Positions 47,144 through 59,600 of a stretch of 64,000 nucleotides of DNA are shown here, piece after piece. Each line of letters begins with the position of its first letter. Within the stretch, counting starts at the first letter, position 1. A program made the translations under genes and the position numbers. Below the pieces are notes generated by a model that saw nothing but the letters and a program-made list of their open reading frames with translations, was not told the origin of the DNA and ran no database searches. Location: NCBI GenBank assembly GCA_027574665.1, contig CM050648.1:49195200-49259199 (forward strand), read 5' to 3'. The stretch comes from Rhynochetos jubatus (taxonomy: Eukaryota; Chordata; Aves; Eurypygiformes; Rhynochetidae).

Positions 47144-48406
47144 AAGAGGTGCTATGCTGGACCTTGTTCTCACCAACATGGAGGGGCTGGTGGGGAATGT
47201 GAAGCCCAAGGGCATCCCTGTCTGCAGTGACCATGAAATGGTGGAGATTTAGATACTTACCTGAACTTGTGCAAAGCATTTGACACTGTCCCACATGACT
47301 CTAAATTGGAGGGACATGGATTTGACAAGTGGTCCACTCAGTGGATAAGGAACCGGCTGAATGGTCACACTCAGAGTTGCAGTCAACAGCTCAATGTCCA
47401 AATGGAGACCAGTGTCGCGTGGCGTTCCTCACCGTTGATATTGGGACTGGCGCTGTTCAACATCTTTGTAAGTAAGTGACACGGATGGTGGGATTAAGCA
47501 CACCCTCAGCAAGTTTGCTGACAGCACCAAGCTGTGCGGTGCGGTCAACACGCTGGAGGGAAGGGATGCCATCCAGAGGGACCTGGGCAGGTTGGAGAGG
47601 TGGGCCACTGCCAACCTCATGGAGTTCAACAAGGCCAAGTGCACGGTCCTGCACCTGGGTCGGGGCAATCCCAACTACAAGTACAGGCTGGGCAGAGAAG
47701 GGATCGAGAGCAGCCCTGAGGAGAAGGAACTGGGGGTACTGGTGGATGAAAAGCTGAACATGAGCCAGCAGTGTGCGCTGGCAGCCCAGAAAGCCAACCG
47801 TATCCTGGGCTGTATCCAGAGAAGTGTGGCCACCAGGTCGAGGGAGGGGATTCTCCCCCTTTACTCTGCTCTCATGAGACCCCACCTGCAGTGCTGTGTC
47901 CAGCTGTGGGACTCCCAACATAAGAAGGACATTGACCACTTGGAGTGAGTCCAGAGGAGGCCACGAAGATGCTCAGAGGGCTGGAGCCCCTCTGCTATGG
48001 GGACAAGCTGAGAGAGTTGGGCTTGTTCAGCCTGGAGAAGGAAAGGCTCTGGGGAGACATTATTGCAGCCTTTCAGTATCTGAAGGGGCCGACAAGGAAG
48101 CTGGAGGGGGGGACTTTTTACAAGGGCCTGTAGTGACAGGACAAGGGGTAATGGGTTTAAATTGAAAGTGGGTAGATTTAGATTGGATATAAGGAAGTAC
48201 TTCTTTATGGAGAGGGTGGTGAGGCACTGGCACAGGTTGCCCAGAGAAGCTGTGGGTGCCCCCTCCCTGGCAGTGTCCAAGGCCAGGCTGGATGAGGCTT
48301 TGAGCAACCTGGTCTAGTGGAGGGTGTCCCTGCCCATGGCAGGGGGGTTGGAACTGGATGGTCTTTAAGGTCCCTTCCAACCCAAACCATTCTGTGATTC
48401 TGTGAT
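47144..48406 (+). mobile_element. CR1 LINE, 5'-truncated and internally deleted
   Basis: This is the longest CR1 copy in the window, about 1.26 kb. It opens with the end of the ORF2 endonuclease (LDLVLTNMEGLVGNV from 47157, then CSDHEMVE with the catalytic SDH motif). At about 47245-47262 it jumps straight to the reverse transcriptase motif ([11 protein letters not shown]). The thumb and C-terminal part follow ([16 protein letters not shown] at 47592 on, then [20 protein letters not shown]), and after that the standard 3' end with two ATTCTGTG octamers at 48389-48404. The missing middle is on the order of 1 kb, judged from the usual ORF2 layout. Frame changes occur near 47465-47480 and 47955, a CGA-to-TGA stop at 47945-47950, and the YADD-type motif reads FADS. 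The copy is dead. Confidence 0.97.
47267..48133 (+). pseudogene. CR1 ORF2 (reverse transcriptase) remnant
   Basis: ORF2 encodes the endonuclease and reverse transcriptase that copy CR1 RNA at a nicked target. Here three open blocks carry its C-terminal half in three frames. Block 47267-47479 has the motif-A region, ending in ALFNIF. Block 47499-47948 has the F-A-D motif region (FADSTKL) through [14 protein letters not shown]. Block 47945-48133 begins in the QRRATKMLRGLEPL region and contains LFSLEKERLWGDIIAAFQYL. The second catalytic Asp of the FADD motif is Ser, so even this part would be inactive. The reading frames are otherwise well preserved, suggesting a fairly young copy for a CR1. Confidence 0.9.
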
Positions 48407-48993
48407 CTCTGGGATTTGTCTAATTTCACAAATCTAAAATGTTTGAAGGACCAATAAAAAAAAATATAAATGAAGCTACATGTGCACTCTTTGAACATGT
48501 TTTGGTGCAGCACGTGGTTGGGCTGTTCTGGGGAAGAAAATACTGATTGTGTGGGGTGAGGGATTTGTAGCAAGAGGCAAGGGTTGCAGGGCTGGCCCAG
48601 AGTTAATTCTCTCTTCTACTTTTGCAACATCACCACTCAGTGGCAGACAGCTCTTAGAAGCAACAGAAGTGTATCAGTTCATTGGACATTGTATAATTTA
48701 AACAACTCCCCATGGAGCTGACTGCATCTCTTTTGAGTTATTGGAATATTCACATTGACTTTAACGCTACCTATGCGGGAAAAGACTGAAGCATTTGGAA
48801 TCATGTTTCAATAAGTAAGGGTGACTTTAGGCTAACATAGTGATTTTTTTTTTCTTTTTCGAATAGAGTTTGGTTGGCTGTTTTGCTTTGTTTTCTTTAA
48901 ACAAAACAAAACAAAAAAGGGTTTGATATACTGAGAACCAAAACTACTTAAGGCTTGGAAGTAGCTGAGAAAATTATTTGGAGTTGGACTTTG

Positions 48994-49008
48994 TCACTAG
49001 GGGGCACT
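48994..49008 (+). promoter_or_regulatory. CTCF-like motif (candidate)
   Basis: TCACTAGGGGGCACT matches the vertebrate CTCF consensus (CCASYAGRKGGCRSY) at every position but the first. It is the best of the three candidates in the window. It stands about 590 bp downstream of the CR1 copy and outside any recognisable repeat. Binding cannot be shown from sequence. Confidence 0.45.
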
Positions 49009-49097
49009 TAGTCACACAAAATTAGCTGTGTTTGGGTTGAGGTTTTTTTGTAAAAGCCTCTTTCTTTAAAATGTCTTTTTAAAATATCTGTTGATTT

Positions 49098-49117
49098 TTA
49101 TTATTATTATTATTATT
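49098..49117 (+). repeat. (TTA)n microsatellite
   Basis: Between six and seven uninterrupted TTA units. This is a short trinucleotide microsatellite with no other implied role. Confidence 0.9.
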
Positions 49118-49582
49118 GATTCAAGGGTATGCATGTATAGCCATAAATATCTACAAACACAGAAGAGTTTCAGGTCAATCCTCTACAGTGAAACATTTCC
49201 TCTGGGACAGGGGATAAAGGGGAAAGGCTGAGGAGAGGCTACAGTGTACAGGATTTAGTGCAAAAAACACTCAGGCTAAAAATATACCACAAGGCTGCTC
49301 AATTAGTATTAATTTAATTAATGAAACCTGAAGTGGAACAAATTATCATATTTAGCAGCAGGGGGGGGATAATCACAAACACAGATATATTCCTTGAGTA
49401 TCAAAATCTCTCCACTATAATTTTACAAATGCAAAATCTCCTATTCTAAAAATAAATAAAACCAAAGCTCTCATTTACACATACCAGTCGTGAAGCACCT
49501 AAAATATTAAGTGGAGCGCACTTTTATAAAAGGGTTTTAAATACTCAACACTTTGTTACCTACCATCTAGATTCATTATGCT

Positions 49583-50200
49583 GTGGTGGTTTGTTTTGCC
49601 AGACCCCACTGTATCCCAGTGATCTTGTGATGGGATGCTTAAGGGTTCCTGGCAGCCTGGCCACACACAAGCATATTGGCAGCTCCCGATGCACCAGTAA
49701 AACTGCCTCTGTGTTAAGGAATAATGTACTTTACCTGCTGGCTACAAGAATTTGCCATGGGACCTCTTTTCTCTGTACGCCTCTGACAAATAAACAATCA
49801 CAGTAGGGTGGAGAGTGAACCAAGGGGTGTCCCAAGCAGGTGGGGTTTGCCGTATTCTTTTTCTGGCTGTTACTGCCAATCATAGAGAGCAAAGGCGGCA
49901 GTCGGGGACCACGTCTGCCAGGCCAACTTAACGCTGAGGCATGCAGAATGCAAGTATTGGTTTACACATACTTTGAGCAAGTATGGCACGTGGTCATAGT
50001 GTGTCTGTTTATCAGCGTTGTCCTAAGCTTCTGACCAAGGCTTGCCATACAAGGCCTCAGATCGGTGTTACCTGGGGGTTTTTAGCTGCTATGGGCAGTT
50101 TGACAGGTTAGTTCATCAGCTGAAGTGTGAGGGTGGAGACAGCGGTAATATTCCAGGTGTGAACAGTACCAACTTAGCATTCATGGACTTAAGGCCAGTT
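49583..50200. other. Unidentified GC-richer block, possibly an old repeat
   Basis: This block of about 600 bp is richer in G and C than the DNA on either side. It starts TGTGGTGGTTTG, contains AATAAA at about 49789-49794, and has no credible coding frame (the longest is 71 codons). The start and the internal AATAAA recall an LTR, but I cannot find a matching right end or flanking duplication, so I only flag it as an unidentified block. Confidence 0.25.
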
Positions 50201-52569
50201 CTGGCTCTCTGAGTACCCCCTATATGGCTTTTGACCTTTCACACATGGACATGGCAATATTTTCTGCTCTGTATGTCAGAGAGAAGCAGCATTAAAGTCC
50301 AGAGATTAGTCCGTATGTGTACCCTCTAACAAAAACCAAGGGAATACGTTTCCTGTCGATATTCTATAGCTAAGGAATTTCAACAATTCTCGGGCAGGAC
50401 TGAGAATTTAAAGTGCAAGTCAGACATAATAACTGTGGGTTATAGTATCATCACGTAGATTGCATGGCAGGCCAAGACTACTGAGACAAACTTTTTCTGG
50501 CTCCCCATTCACGGTGCTAGCTCTCTGCTATAGCTTATAGGAACTTTGTCCTTTATAGTGCAGCCTTATCTGTGCAGACATCAAGGTCTGTCCTTCTGTA
50601 GTATGTGCCAGGTGCTTGGATGGCCTGTATAAGTGTTTCACTGCATGGATCATGTTGCAGGACAAAGATTTACAAGCTGAAATTCTTTTTTCTCTGTCTG
50701 CATGATGAACTCCACTGCAGCGTGAGTCCTGCCACATTTCCTGGAAAGATAAAGTGGACATCTGAGTTCAAAGTCCTATTGTATGTTCTTACGGGAAATT
50801 TAGAATTAGATTTTATGAAAATTATAAAGAAATATGTCTGCATATTTTGTAATGGCATTCCCTTGTGTAGCTTGCAACCTAGAAGGGAATAGCACTTCTT
50901 ACTCCTGTACTCAAAAAGAAATGGGTTATAATCAGAGTGGTTTTGACCAGCTTAATTATATGACTGAGAATTTTAAAAATTGGAAAGTGAAGTTTTCTCT
51001 GTGTTTTTACTGCTTAGGCATTTTTAGTGAAGCAGGTAGAGGGCAGTAGGTGCTAACATTCAGGGTATCTTCTCCATTGTACTGGTGCTGGGCAAATCAC
51101 TTGGCTGGTCTTCAGCCCTGATTGTAGGTAACCTGATTTTACATCAAGATAGACTGGAAACACTCACACAGTCTGTTAACACAACTCAGCAGTTGGGTTG
51201 TAATGTCTTAGACTGTTAAAAGTGAGCCTTCTGGTAGGACTTAAGAATCAGCAGTAAAAATAGTACAGGCATTGACACAGGGGTTCTCCATGCAGCTGAA
51301 CTCAAGCTGACAGCTGATTTTGCCTAACACAACTGAGATATTTAATGTCTCATGCAGATTTTGTTTCTCACTTTTAAAATAAATGAATTGATAAGCATTA
51401 TTTGCCATGAAAACAAACCTCTAAAAGAGATTAATTTCTTCCTCTAGAAGGAGAAAAAACATAGGAGTTTGCTACTCCTGCTACTATATGAACAAAACTT
51501 AATTAAAATATAATTGTATTTAATCAATGCAGTATAATTAGAAATAGTGCTTAAGAGTTGTTCATTTTAATGGCTCTTGGGCTATTTGTATTTTTTAAAT
51601 TAATATCTGCTTTATGAACAGAAATCTAACACAGCTCAGTTCTCAGAAAAGCTCGTTTGTTTTTCTCTAGTGATTTTTGTGCAGTTTCAAGGGAACCAAA
51701 AGAGAAAAACAGCAAATTGACAGGAGGTAAAAAGTTCCTATAATACCTCCTAAACACTTGGCATTTTCTGCATGTGTCATGGAAGAATGGTCTGGTGCTA
51801 GCATGTGGCTTAGGATCCTGCAAGTATCCCTTGCTCTCAATGCACATTCTAAGTAACTTCAGAAGTCACTGAGGGCATTGTGTTTATTTATCCCAAAGCA
51901 TTGTGCACAGAGCCTAATACTTAGAATATTCAGCAAGTCTCCTCTTCCATGGATATTTGTCTAAGCACAGGTCAGTCTCCTGTGATTGGAGGTGTGTGCA
52001 TCAGCTCAACACTGGAGGTCAATAGCATCCTGTGTGAGGACACCCTGGTACGCAGGGCATCCCCCTAGAGCAGGATATCACAGTGCCCTTTCGGCAAAGG
52101 AGGGAAACACGCCCTCCCATGTTTAAGGTCTCCCACACGTGCTCTAACAACAAATCTGTAGGATCAAAAAAGAGCACTGCTCTGAGACCTCCCTCTAGCA
52201 TGGTCCCTGAAAGCACAACAAGGGGGAAACCTTTCATTTGTGGCTCCTGGAGGAGTTTAGGTATAAACAGGCTGCTTCACTGCTCAGCAGTGCCAGGGTT
52301 TAGGGGTCCTTGGCATGACCAGAAGACAGCTTTCACATGCACAGAAGATCTGAGTGGTGGAAAACAGCACAGTAAACACTTTGCATGCTCAGGGTTCAAG
52401 AACTGAGAATGATGTTACTGTTCAGAACAGTGCGAGGTAGAGAACACAGCTTTACTCTCCCCTTGCCTGCCTGCCACCATATCAGTAAACTGTGGTGGAC
52501 CTACCTATTGAGGGCATCCAGACTCTGAAGTATTTTAATCTGGGGCCTGGTTTTTTAGTGTCACGTTGC
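50201..52569. other. Non-coding DNA, no recognisable gene
   Basis: No gene was recognised. At 51087-51119 a GCTGGGCAAATCACTT string recalls the CTGGGCAAGTCACTT core of MIR-type SINEs but does not extend convincingly. The frame open for 107 codons at 52083-52406 (plus) has no motif I recognise. Confidence 0.5.
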
Positions 52570-53640
52570 ACATAGCAGCTGCAATACTGGATCAGGTCAG
52601 ATCTCCGCTTTGCTCAGTCTCCTAGCAGCAAAGTGAAACCTCCTCATGTGACTCTCCCAAACTTCAGCAGTTTGTGTTTCAGGGACTTCCTGCGCCAGAG
52701 GTAGCTTCTGTTTGCTTATCAACCCCCAAAGGGTTTCCCGTCTCTTAGCTTGTTCTGTTGTCTCCTGAATCCATGTAAAGTTTTAGCAGCCGTAACATCC
52801 CCTGGCAAAGATGTTCCCAAGTTTCCTTTCCCACTTGTGTGGAGAGCTGCTTCCTCATGTCTGTTTGAACCTGCCATCTGCCTGCTTCATCTGATGCCCC
52901 TGGCCTTGTGTTAGAAGAGGCAGTGAAGAGTCAGTTCTGATTCACCCCTTCCATGTCACTTATGATTTCACAGATCTCCATCATATCTCCTCTGGATCAT
53001 TACTTTGCCAGGTTTTGTAGCTGTTGCTCCTCGTAAGCCAGTCTACACTTTCAGTCCACCACCTTACCCTCCTTTTTTCTTCTCCAGTTCTGCACAGGAG
53101 TGGCAGGATCAGAATTGCATGTAATATTTAAGATACAAGTGTGTGTATATCAGAAACTCAGTGGGTGGGTTTTTTTGTTTTCTTCTAGTCTCCAGTTTGC
53201 TTTTTTAGCTTGTGAGAACAGAGATGATATTTATGCCCTGTTTGGTCCCTTTCTTGGGTGATTTTTAGAACATGTTGAAGAGCATCAGTCCTCAGTATGA
53301 GAAAACAAGACTCCACTGGTGACTTTCTTCCACGGTGGGAATTGTCTGTTCTCTCTCTTATCGCTATGCTCTGTTTCCTATGGTTTGAACATTTTCTTTT
53401 ATAAATCCTTGCAAAGATGTTCCCTCTAATTCTGTGCCTGTTAAGTTTCCTTAAGAAATCTTGTGAGAGAGATGTTATCAAATACCTTTTGGAAAGACAA
53501 ATAGACATTGTATCTGAGTATAAAACAATGGAGTCCCATTCAATGCAAGCTCTGAAAGAAAATAGCAGGCATTCAAGAAACTCGTTATTCTTGCTCATCT
53601 GAACTAGTCAGTCATTTGTGACAAATCTTCCTATTCTGGC
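52570..53640 (-). mobile_element. Ancient CR1-type LINE copy with reverse transcriptase remnant
   Basis: On the minus strand the sequence translates at 53511-53455 to YNVYLSFQKVFDNIS, matching the VYLDFQKAFDKVPH reverse transcriptase motif of amniote CR1-type LINEs. After a frame change it continues RKLNRHRIRG and further on the RKQ and LQHVLK segments in the order expected (KLxxHGIRG, RKQRV, LFNxF). The plus strand then carries the reverse complement of the ORF2 C-terminus and 3' region: TCTCCATCATATCTCCTCTG, CACAGATCTCCATCATATC-type blocks, GGGACTTCCTGCGCCAGAGG and ATACTGGATCAGGTCAG near the 3' end. A piece of ORF2 of a few hundred bases is missing around 53210-53260. It is much more diverged than the other CR1 copies, so the insertion is old. 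Confidence 0.8.
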
Positions 53641-56600
53641 ACTGATGGTTCAGTAGCAGCTGAGCAGATGAGGGCTCTGAGGATGTGGGTTTACAGTTGT
53701 TTTATTCTGATCCACATGTGAGCTTCCCCAGAAGGGGACTTCTCCTTGTCCCTACTGTTGTTCCCAGCCACATCTCTGTCTCCATCCACGCAGCTGATGT
53801 GGCTGATCTGAGCTGATATGGATGAAGATCAGCCTATTAAGCAAGATGAGAGTTTTTAGCTGAATATGCACTGTGATGCGTCTTGACCCCGTGATGCAGT
53901 TGCGCTAGTGCTGGCACAAGGGAGGAGGGGGAAGAGCACATCACTATGCTGTGGCAAGAGCTGGGCTCTCCATTTATGCCAGGCATTTAGCAGCTTAAGC
54001 CAATCATGAAACCAAACCCGAAGAAAAGTTGTGGCTCTCTATCTTGTCTAAAGTGGTATTTTTAGCTAAGATTATTTGGGTGTTGAATATGAGTAGGTGG
54101 TTGCCTGACGCTGTTTGTTTTCCAGCATAGATATAGGAGTCCACATTGCATTAAAGTCATCTTCTCTCTTCTCAGAAACGAGAATTAACAATGGAGGGAT
54201 TTCTTTATGCCTCATTTTCCTTGTGGGCCTTTCTCCTACAATCTGAAAGTCTAGCTGCTATTATTCCAGTGGGTGTGTTACTATGTTTAACTGAAGTTTG
54301 GTGCTACACAGTAGCAACCAGCAGTGTTTCAATTTTTTCTTCTGTGATCCTGGGAGATAGTTATCTGTAACCCAAGGTGACAAAAAGTATTGTTGAAAGG
54401 AAGGACATTACTTATATATTTGTATGAACAGATGAAATCTGAAGCTCTGAGCTGTTTGCAGCTCTGCTATTCCAGGGTCCCTGGCTGTACATCCAAGTAA
54501 CCACCAATTTAAAAATGCTGGCCACTCCTTTCACTCCCTGCCAGCAACATCAAGAAGTAAAATTAATTTTTCTGAAGATTTGCTTCTCATATACTTGCAA
54601 TAATTGGACCTAACCTTTCTATTGTAAACAATCCAAAGTACACAAATCTCTTTAATTATAGCAGTAGGTCAATATGTTAGTGATGCCCACAGGTTGTGGG
54701 GGAGGGTGGGGGTGGATGCTCAATTATCACATTTCCTTTTTTAGATCCCTCAGAAGGTAGGAAATTCAGTCCTGTAAAATTGAGGGTTTTACTCTTCACT
54801 AATTATTTAAGTAATAGCAGTGGCTTTAGTCCAAAACACTTTCTAATATGAAGATTTTTTTTTTCCATGTCTTTTGTGCTTCTTTTCTCATTCTTTAATT
54901 AGATTTCATATAGAGAACAGTGTCATTTATAAATAAATACTAATCATAAACTAAATGGAAATCCACCATTTCACCTTAATCTGTGGAAATATGTGAAGAC
55001 CTTTCCCCTGCAGCTAGCAAGAAGCCAATAACATGTTAGGTTTTGTTGATAATCAGATAAAATATTGATTGTGTTCCCTGTCAGAAGAATAGAGAAATGT
55101 CTCATCCCAAGTGCTCAATTCAGTAGAAATAAGTATTTTACATGTGAATAAAGACACCATATTATGAATATGTCACTTAACACTTGCTGAAGCTAACTTG
55201 GTCAGTAATTCACATGCTGCTTCATCTCAAGCATGCAGGTTTATTTTTTAATGCCCAAAAAAGAATACAGTTCAGTGGGGAAAAATAAACAAGGTAGGTT
55301 TTTCAGGCACCAAAAAAACCCACATTTTTCATCACTTGGCGCTAAGGACTCTCTCAAAATTCCTTTTTCACCCTTGCAGAAGACACATTAATCTTACCCT
55401 CAGTTTGGGGTATCATCATCATTACCAGTATTAGTACACACCCATGGTGTGCAAGCCAGGACTGGGTAGACTCATCTCTTAAATCAGTCTGCCAGTCATG
55501 AACATGGCTGCGATTTCAGCTGGAAAACTCTACCTCCCGTCGCCATGCCTGGCATGTCACATCCTATGGGAAGATTACTTAGCTTGTTGCCTGAAGGCTT
55601 CTATGTAAATAGTAGTTGTGTGCTATATGGTCACATTCTTCTCATAGGTCTCCATAAAACTGCGCCTGCACATTTTATGGACGCAAATTGTACCCAGGTA
55701 CCAGCTTTTGGTGTGTATATATGGTCCTTTGCAAGCAGCAGGAGTATATTTTGTGGGCAGAAAATGCTTGTGTGTACAAAACCTGCAGGTGTGGCTTTAA
55801 AGCCCATTTGACAATTTGCCCTTTGTGCATGTAAAAGCTGTGCTGTACCTGAGAACATCTACTTAGGCTCTGCCCAAGTGATCAAATTGATATACTACAT
55901 CATCTATGCTTTTGGCATTGGGGTACTTTGCAGTTTCTGGGTACTGGATACCACCTTAGTGCTGTTATTTTCAGTCTCTGTTTAATTAAAAGGAAACATT
56001 TAACCATGTTTCCAGTGACATATGGGAGTTCAGTCCTCATAATGATTTCTCCAGCTGAACTTGCTTCATAACCCCTGCCGCTTTTCACTTTTGAGCACTG
56101 TCAATATCCAAGTTGACGTATCAAGGATGGCACACGGAGGGAGGCACAATGGGTATTTCTAAAGTAAGCAAAAGGCTCCTGCCAAAGCAGAACATGGTGC
56201 TGTTTGTAAGGCTTGGAGCATCAGGGCGTTTGATCTGCGGGAAAGGAGGCCCTTGCAATTAGCCGCAGTACGTGCAATATACACTCAGTTGCTATTCGGC
56301 TAGCCAGCGTTAGTGGTAGGGCAGAGTACAAGCTTGACCTGCAGGTTTGGCTTTAAAGACATTCAGCCTACAAGATTTTTTTTTTTACAAAAGCTTAAAC
56401 GTGCTGTCATGTAATGGTGGTGAATCCTTCGCAGACTGGCCTACAGAGTTGATTTTGGATTTTTGGAGAGGTGTTCTCATAAGATCTTGATAAAGCAACT
56501 ACTGTCAGTTCTCTCCTACCTGGATTTGCTTTAACTTCTACCCATAAATCGTTATATCCTCTTTCTTTTCCTTAGTCAACCACCTTTTCAGTATGGAGGT

Positions 56601-59600
56601 ACAGTTTGAATTTTCTGATGTTCAAAGAGCACATTCAGAACATGACTAAAATGTTTTTATATGTCTGTTGAACTTTTCTTGTTGAGGATTGCTTGTACAT
56701 CACTATAGGACATTCTTTTAAGGAGATCCTTAAAATATCACCTATTTAATACTGGTTTTGAAAAAAAAAAAAAAAGAAACCAGTAATAAAGTTGTAGGAC
56801 AGGTGTAGTTTACTATTGCTATAAACTTCCATCCTCATCCAAGAACCTTATATCTTTATAACAATCAAAACTGAGCATCCATAATCTTTACTTAGAATGG
56901 AGAAACAGTGAGAAGAAGAGGTTTTATGGTTCTTTGGCATCAAAAATTGACTCACATTACAATAAATAAATAGCCTTATTTGGTATTACAACCTCCTTTG
57001 GTAACAGTTGAGTAGCAAAGTCACTAATGGCAAATGTCGAGATTGTGTATTCTCTAAAATTCACATTCACATATAGGAAATGGACTACTTAGATTAAATA
57101 CTCTTGTCAAACTATCCAAATCCATTTAAGAACCAAACCTGTAGGAGTGGCTGAGCTACCCACCCCACTCCTCTTTCCCCACTGTCCTTAGAGTAGCACA
57201 AACCTGAACCCTTGTGCATTGGCTTCATATTATATTCTCAGTCATGGATAACCTTTTACAAATTACTTCCAATAACTACAGCTGAATTCAAGCACAAGAG
57301 CTGGTCACAAAAGGTCATACTCTAGTTATACAAAACATAGATAAATTTGTACTCCCTGCAGCAACTGATGGCTGTAGATTTTTGGTTTGTATCTGACCAA
57401 TCTTAATTCAGAGCCATGCATTAGGAAAGGTTATGTTCTAGCTTTGTCTCTCTTTGCCTTTTCCTCCTCGGGTTTTTTTCCCTATAAAATTTTCCTGTTT
57501 AGAGAATTATTGAGTTTTCCAGGTGTTAAGGTTCTGTTTCAAAGGGCTCCTATTTCACCTTTTTCTTTTCCCCTCTGTCTTTTACTAGTGGCTTAATTGC
57601 AGATTCTTGTGCATGTAATCTCTCTTGTAAACATGAGTGGTGTCTTTCTGTGAGTAAGTGTCATATTCTCATTGGGGAATATTTCACTTCCAAATGGAAT
57701 AATTTCAGAGAAGTTATTTGAGGCCAGTGTGCTACGAGCATGCCTTAGAGTGGCACATTTAGACCTTAAACAAAGAAACATGGCAGACTCAAACCAGTAC
57801 AGTTTATTTATGTAGGCATAACTCAGAACGAGTAGTAAATTGAAAGAATATTTGCTCTCATCACCACTGGTCACTCATCACTTCCAGGACTTTTGTTGTA
57901 TAGACAATTAATTTCCTTTTTATTTCTGAAATACAGAAACTGTAAACTAAGGCTTCCCATGGAGAATTTGCTGTGAGACTCTACTTTGTTATTTGTACCA
58001 AAAAGCTGGATTTTTCCACCCCTGTTTGGTCTTGCTTCACGCTCATCTTGCACACCACTGCTTCTGATTCACACCAGACAAGCTTCGTAGCTTAGCTGTT
58101 TGTGATGAAGTTGTCCTAGCAGGTGAGTCAAAATGAGGTTCTGTGGGCATAACCCTGTAGGAGCCTGTGTGCTGCTTCCCCTTGGTAGCACCTTCATATG
58201 CCATTTCCAGGGTATCCTAATGAAGATTATATGGGGGTATTGTGCTTCAAAGCTGGGTATCAACTCATACTCACTTCAAGTGAAAGGCCAACAGCTGATC
58301 TTCTTTAGGATATGCCAGTTTGGATGGTCATGAATCCATGTGGCTTTGCCTTAACATGGTTAATCTGACTGCAAATTTCAACTGCAGTCACATTGCTCAT
58401 CTGGGTGGGGGCAACCGTATGTTCTTAATATGGACAGAAACCAAGCAGGAAACAAAACCAAAGCCAAAGTACTGCAATGTTTCAGCCCCACTGTGAGTGC
58501 AATGCAAAGCTGCAGCTGTCTAAGACCATAACAGGGTACGTTAGAGAGAGAGAGCTATACATCCACAGCTTTATTTCTGTGTGGGGTCTGAATATGTAGA
58601 TTCAAGCTCTGGTTGCTCTCCATGGTCTTTTCCATCATGACAGCTCCTACCATGCTGTTCTTAGAGTAAATGCCAGATAATTTTGCTTCATCAGAAAAAG
58701 AAAAAACCAGACAGGATCAACCATCCCTCATTTAACATGTACTAAGAACCTTGATATAGGAAACTGCAGTGGATGGACCATCTGACAGGTGAAAACAGCG
58801 TATTTTGTGTCAAAGCCCAGAAACCTATTTTGTGGAAGATGATAACTGCATAAGCACTGAAGCTCAACACTGGAGTGTAGTCAAAAAAGCATTTTAACAG
58901 ATTATGTGACCTATCCTCTAGATGATCATAATATAAAGCACCATACATAACTAGCAACATGAAAGTGGAGGCTGGTGGTCCATGTGATTTCAAATAAAAA
59001 AGCAATGGCCCTTGTGGCCTGAGAACTGAGGCAGTTTCTACCTTAGCATTTGGATCATGTTGTGAGAGTTTGAGAAAATGCATCTGCTAAGCCATAAGTA
59101 GCTGATTTTTGCCCACCTACTTACAGATGAGTAGGAATCCAGGATTTGCCCCATTCAGTTCCTTAAGAGAGCAGGAATCTGATAAAGTTGTGAAGTGGTT
59201 GGATAAAAGGAAAAAAAAAATTCAAAACAGTAGCATAGTGAGCTGTAAAACAAAACTGAAACAAACTATTCTTGTTGTTGGATACAGGATGAATGCCAAA
59301 CAGGCATTGAAAATATACACCACATTCAGCTGGTAACCATCCAAACCATGATATCAATATTGTGTTGATGTTGAAACCAAATATGCTGTCTGGCATGTTT
59401 CCATTATCTCAAATCTTCTATCCTTAAAGGAAAAAGGTGACAAATTTTTGCTTTCCCTTTCCCACATACATAAACCACAATCTTCTAGAGGAAAATTGGC
59501 AAACAAGCCTGCCTACTAATTCTGTTATTGGGCATCCTGGCAATTTAGTGTCATTTGAAAATATTTATCAGTGTCGATGAGGCAGAGGGCAGGTAGAACT

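Larger units (their letters stand above)
48407..49582. other. Non-coding DNA with simple repeats and a CTCF-like motif
   Basis: No gene was recognised. The stretch contains an AAAAC-type simple repeat at about 48898-48917, a CTCF-like motif at 48994-49008, a TTA microsatellite at 49098-49117 and a G8 run near 49362-49369. Confidence 0.55.

Noticed and set aside
47457-47939. A 160-codon open frame on the minus strand, the longest in the window
   Set aside because: It is antisense to the CR1 ORF2 remnant. Its openness follows from the codon composition of the sense strand and is not a gene.
54698-54715. G-rich run as a G-quadruplex
   Set aside because: It does not contain four separate runs of at least three G with short loops.
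57143-57172. An 8-bp inverted repeat with a 14-nt loop
   Set aside because: Too short a stem with too long a loop to stand out from chance.
58742-59083. A 113-codon minus-strand frame
   Set aside because: No motif, no splice context and a length within chance expectation.
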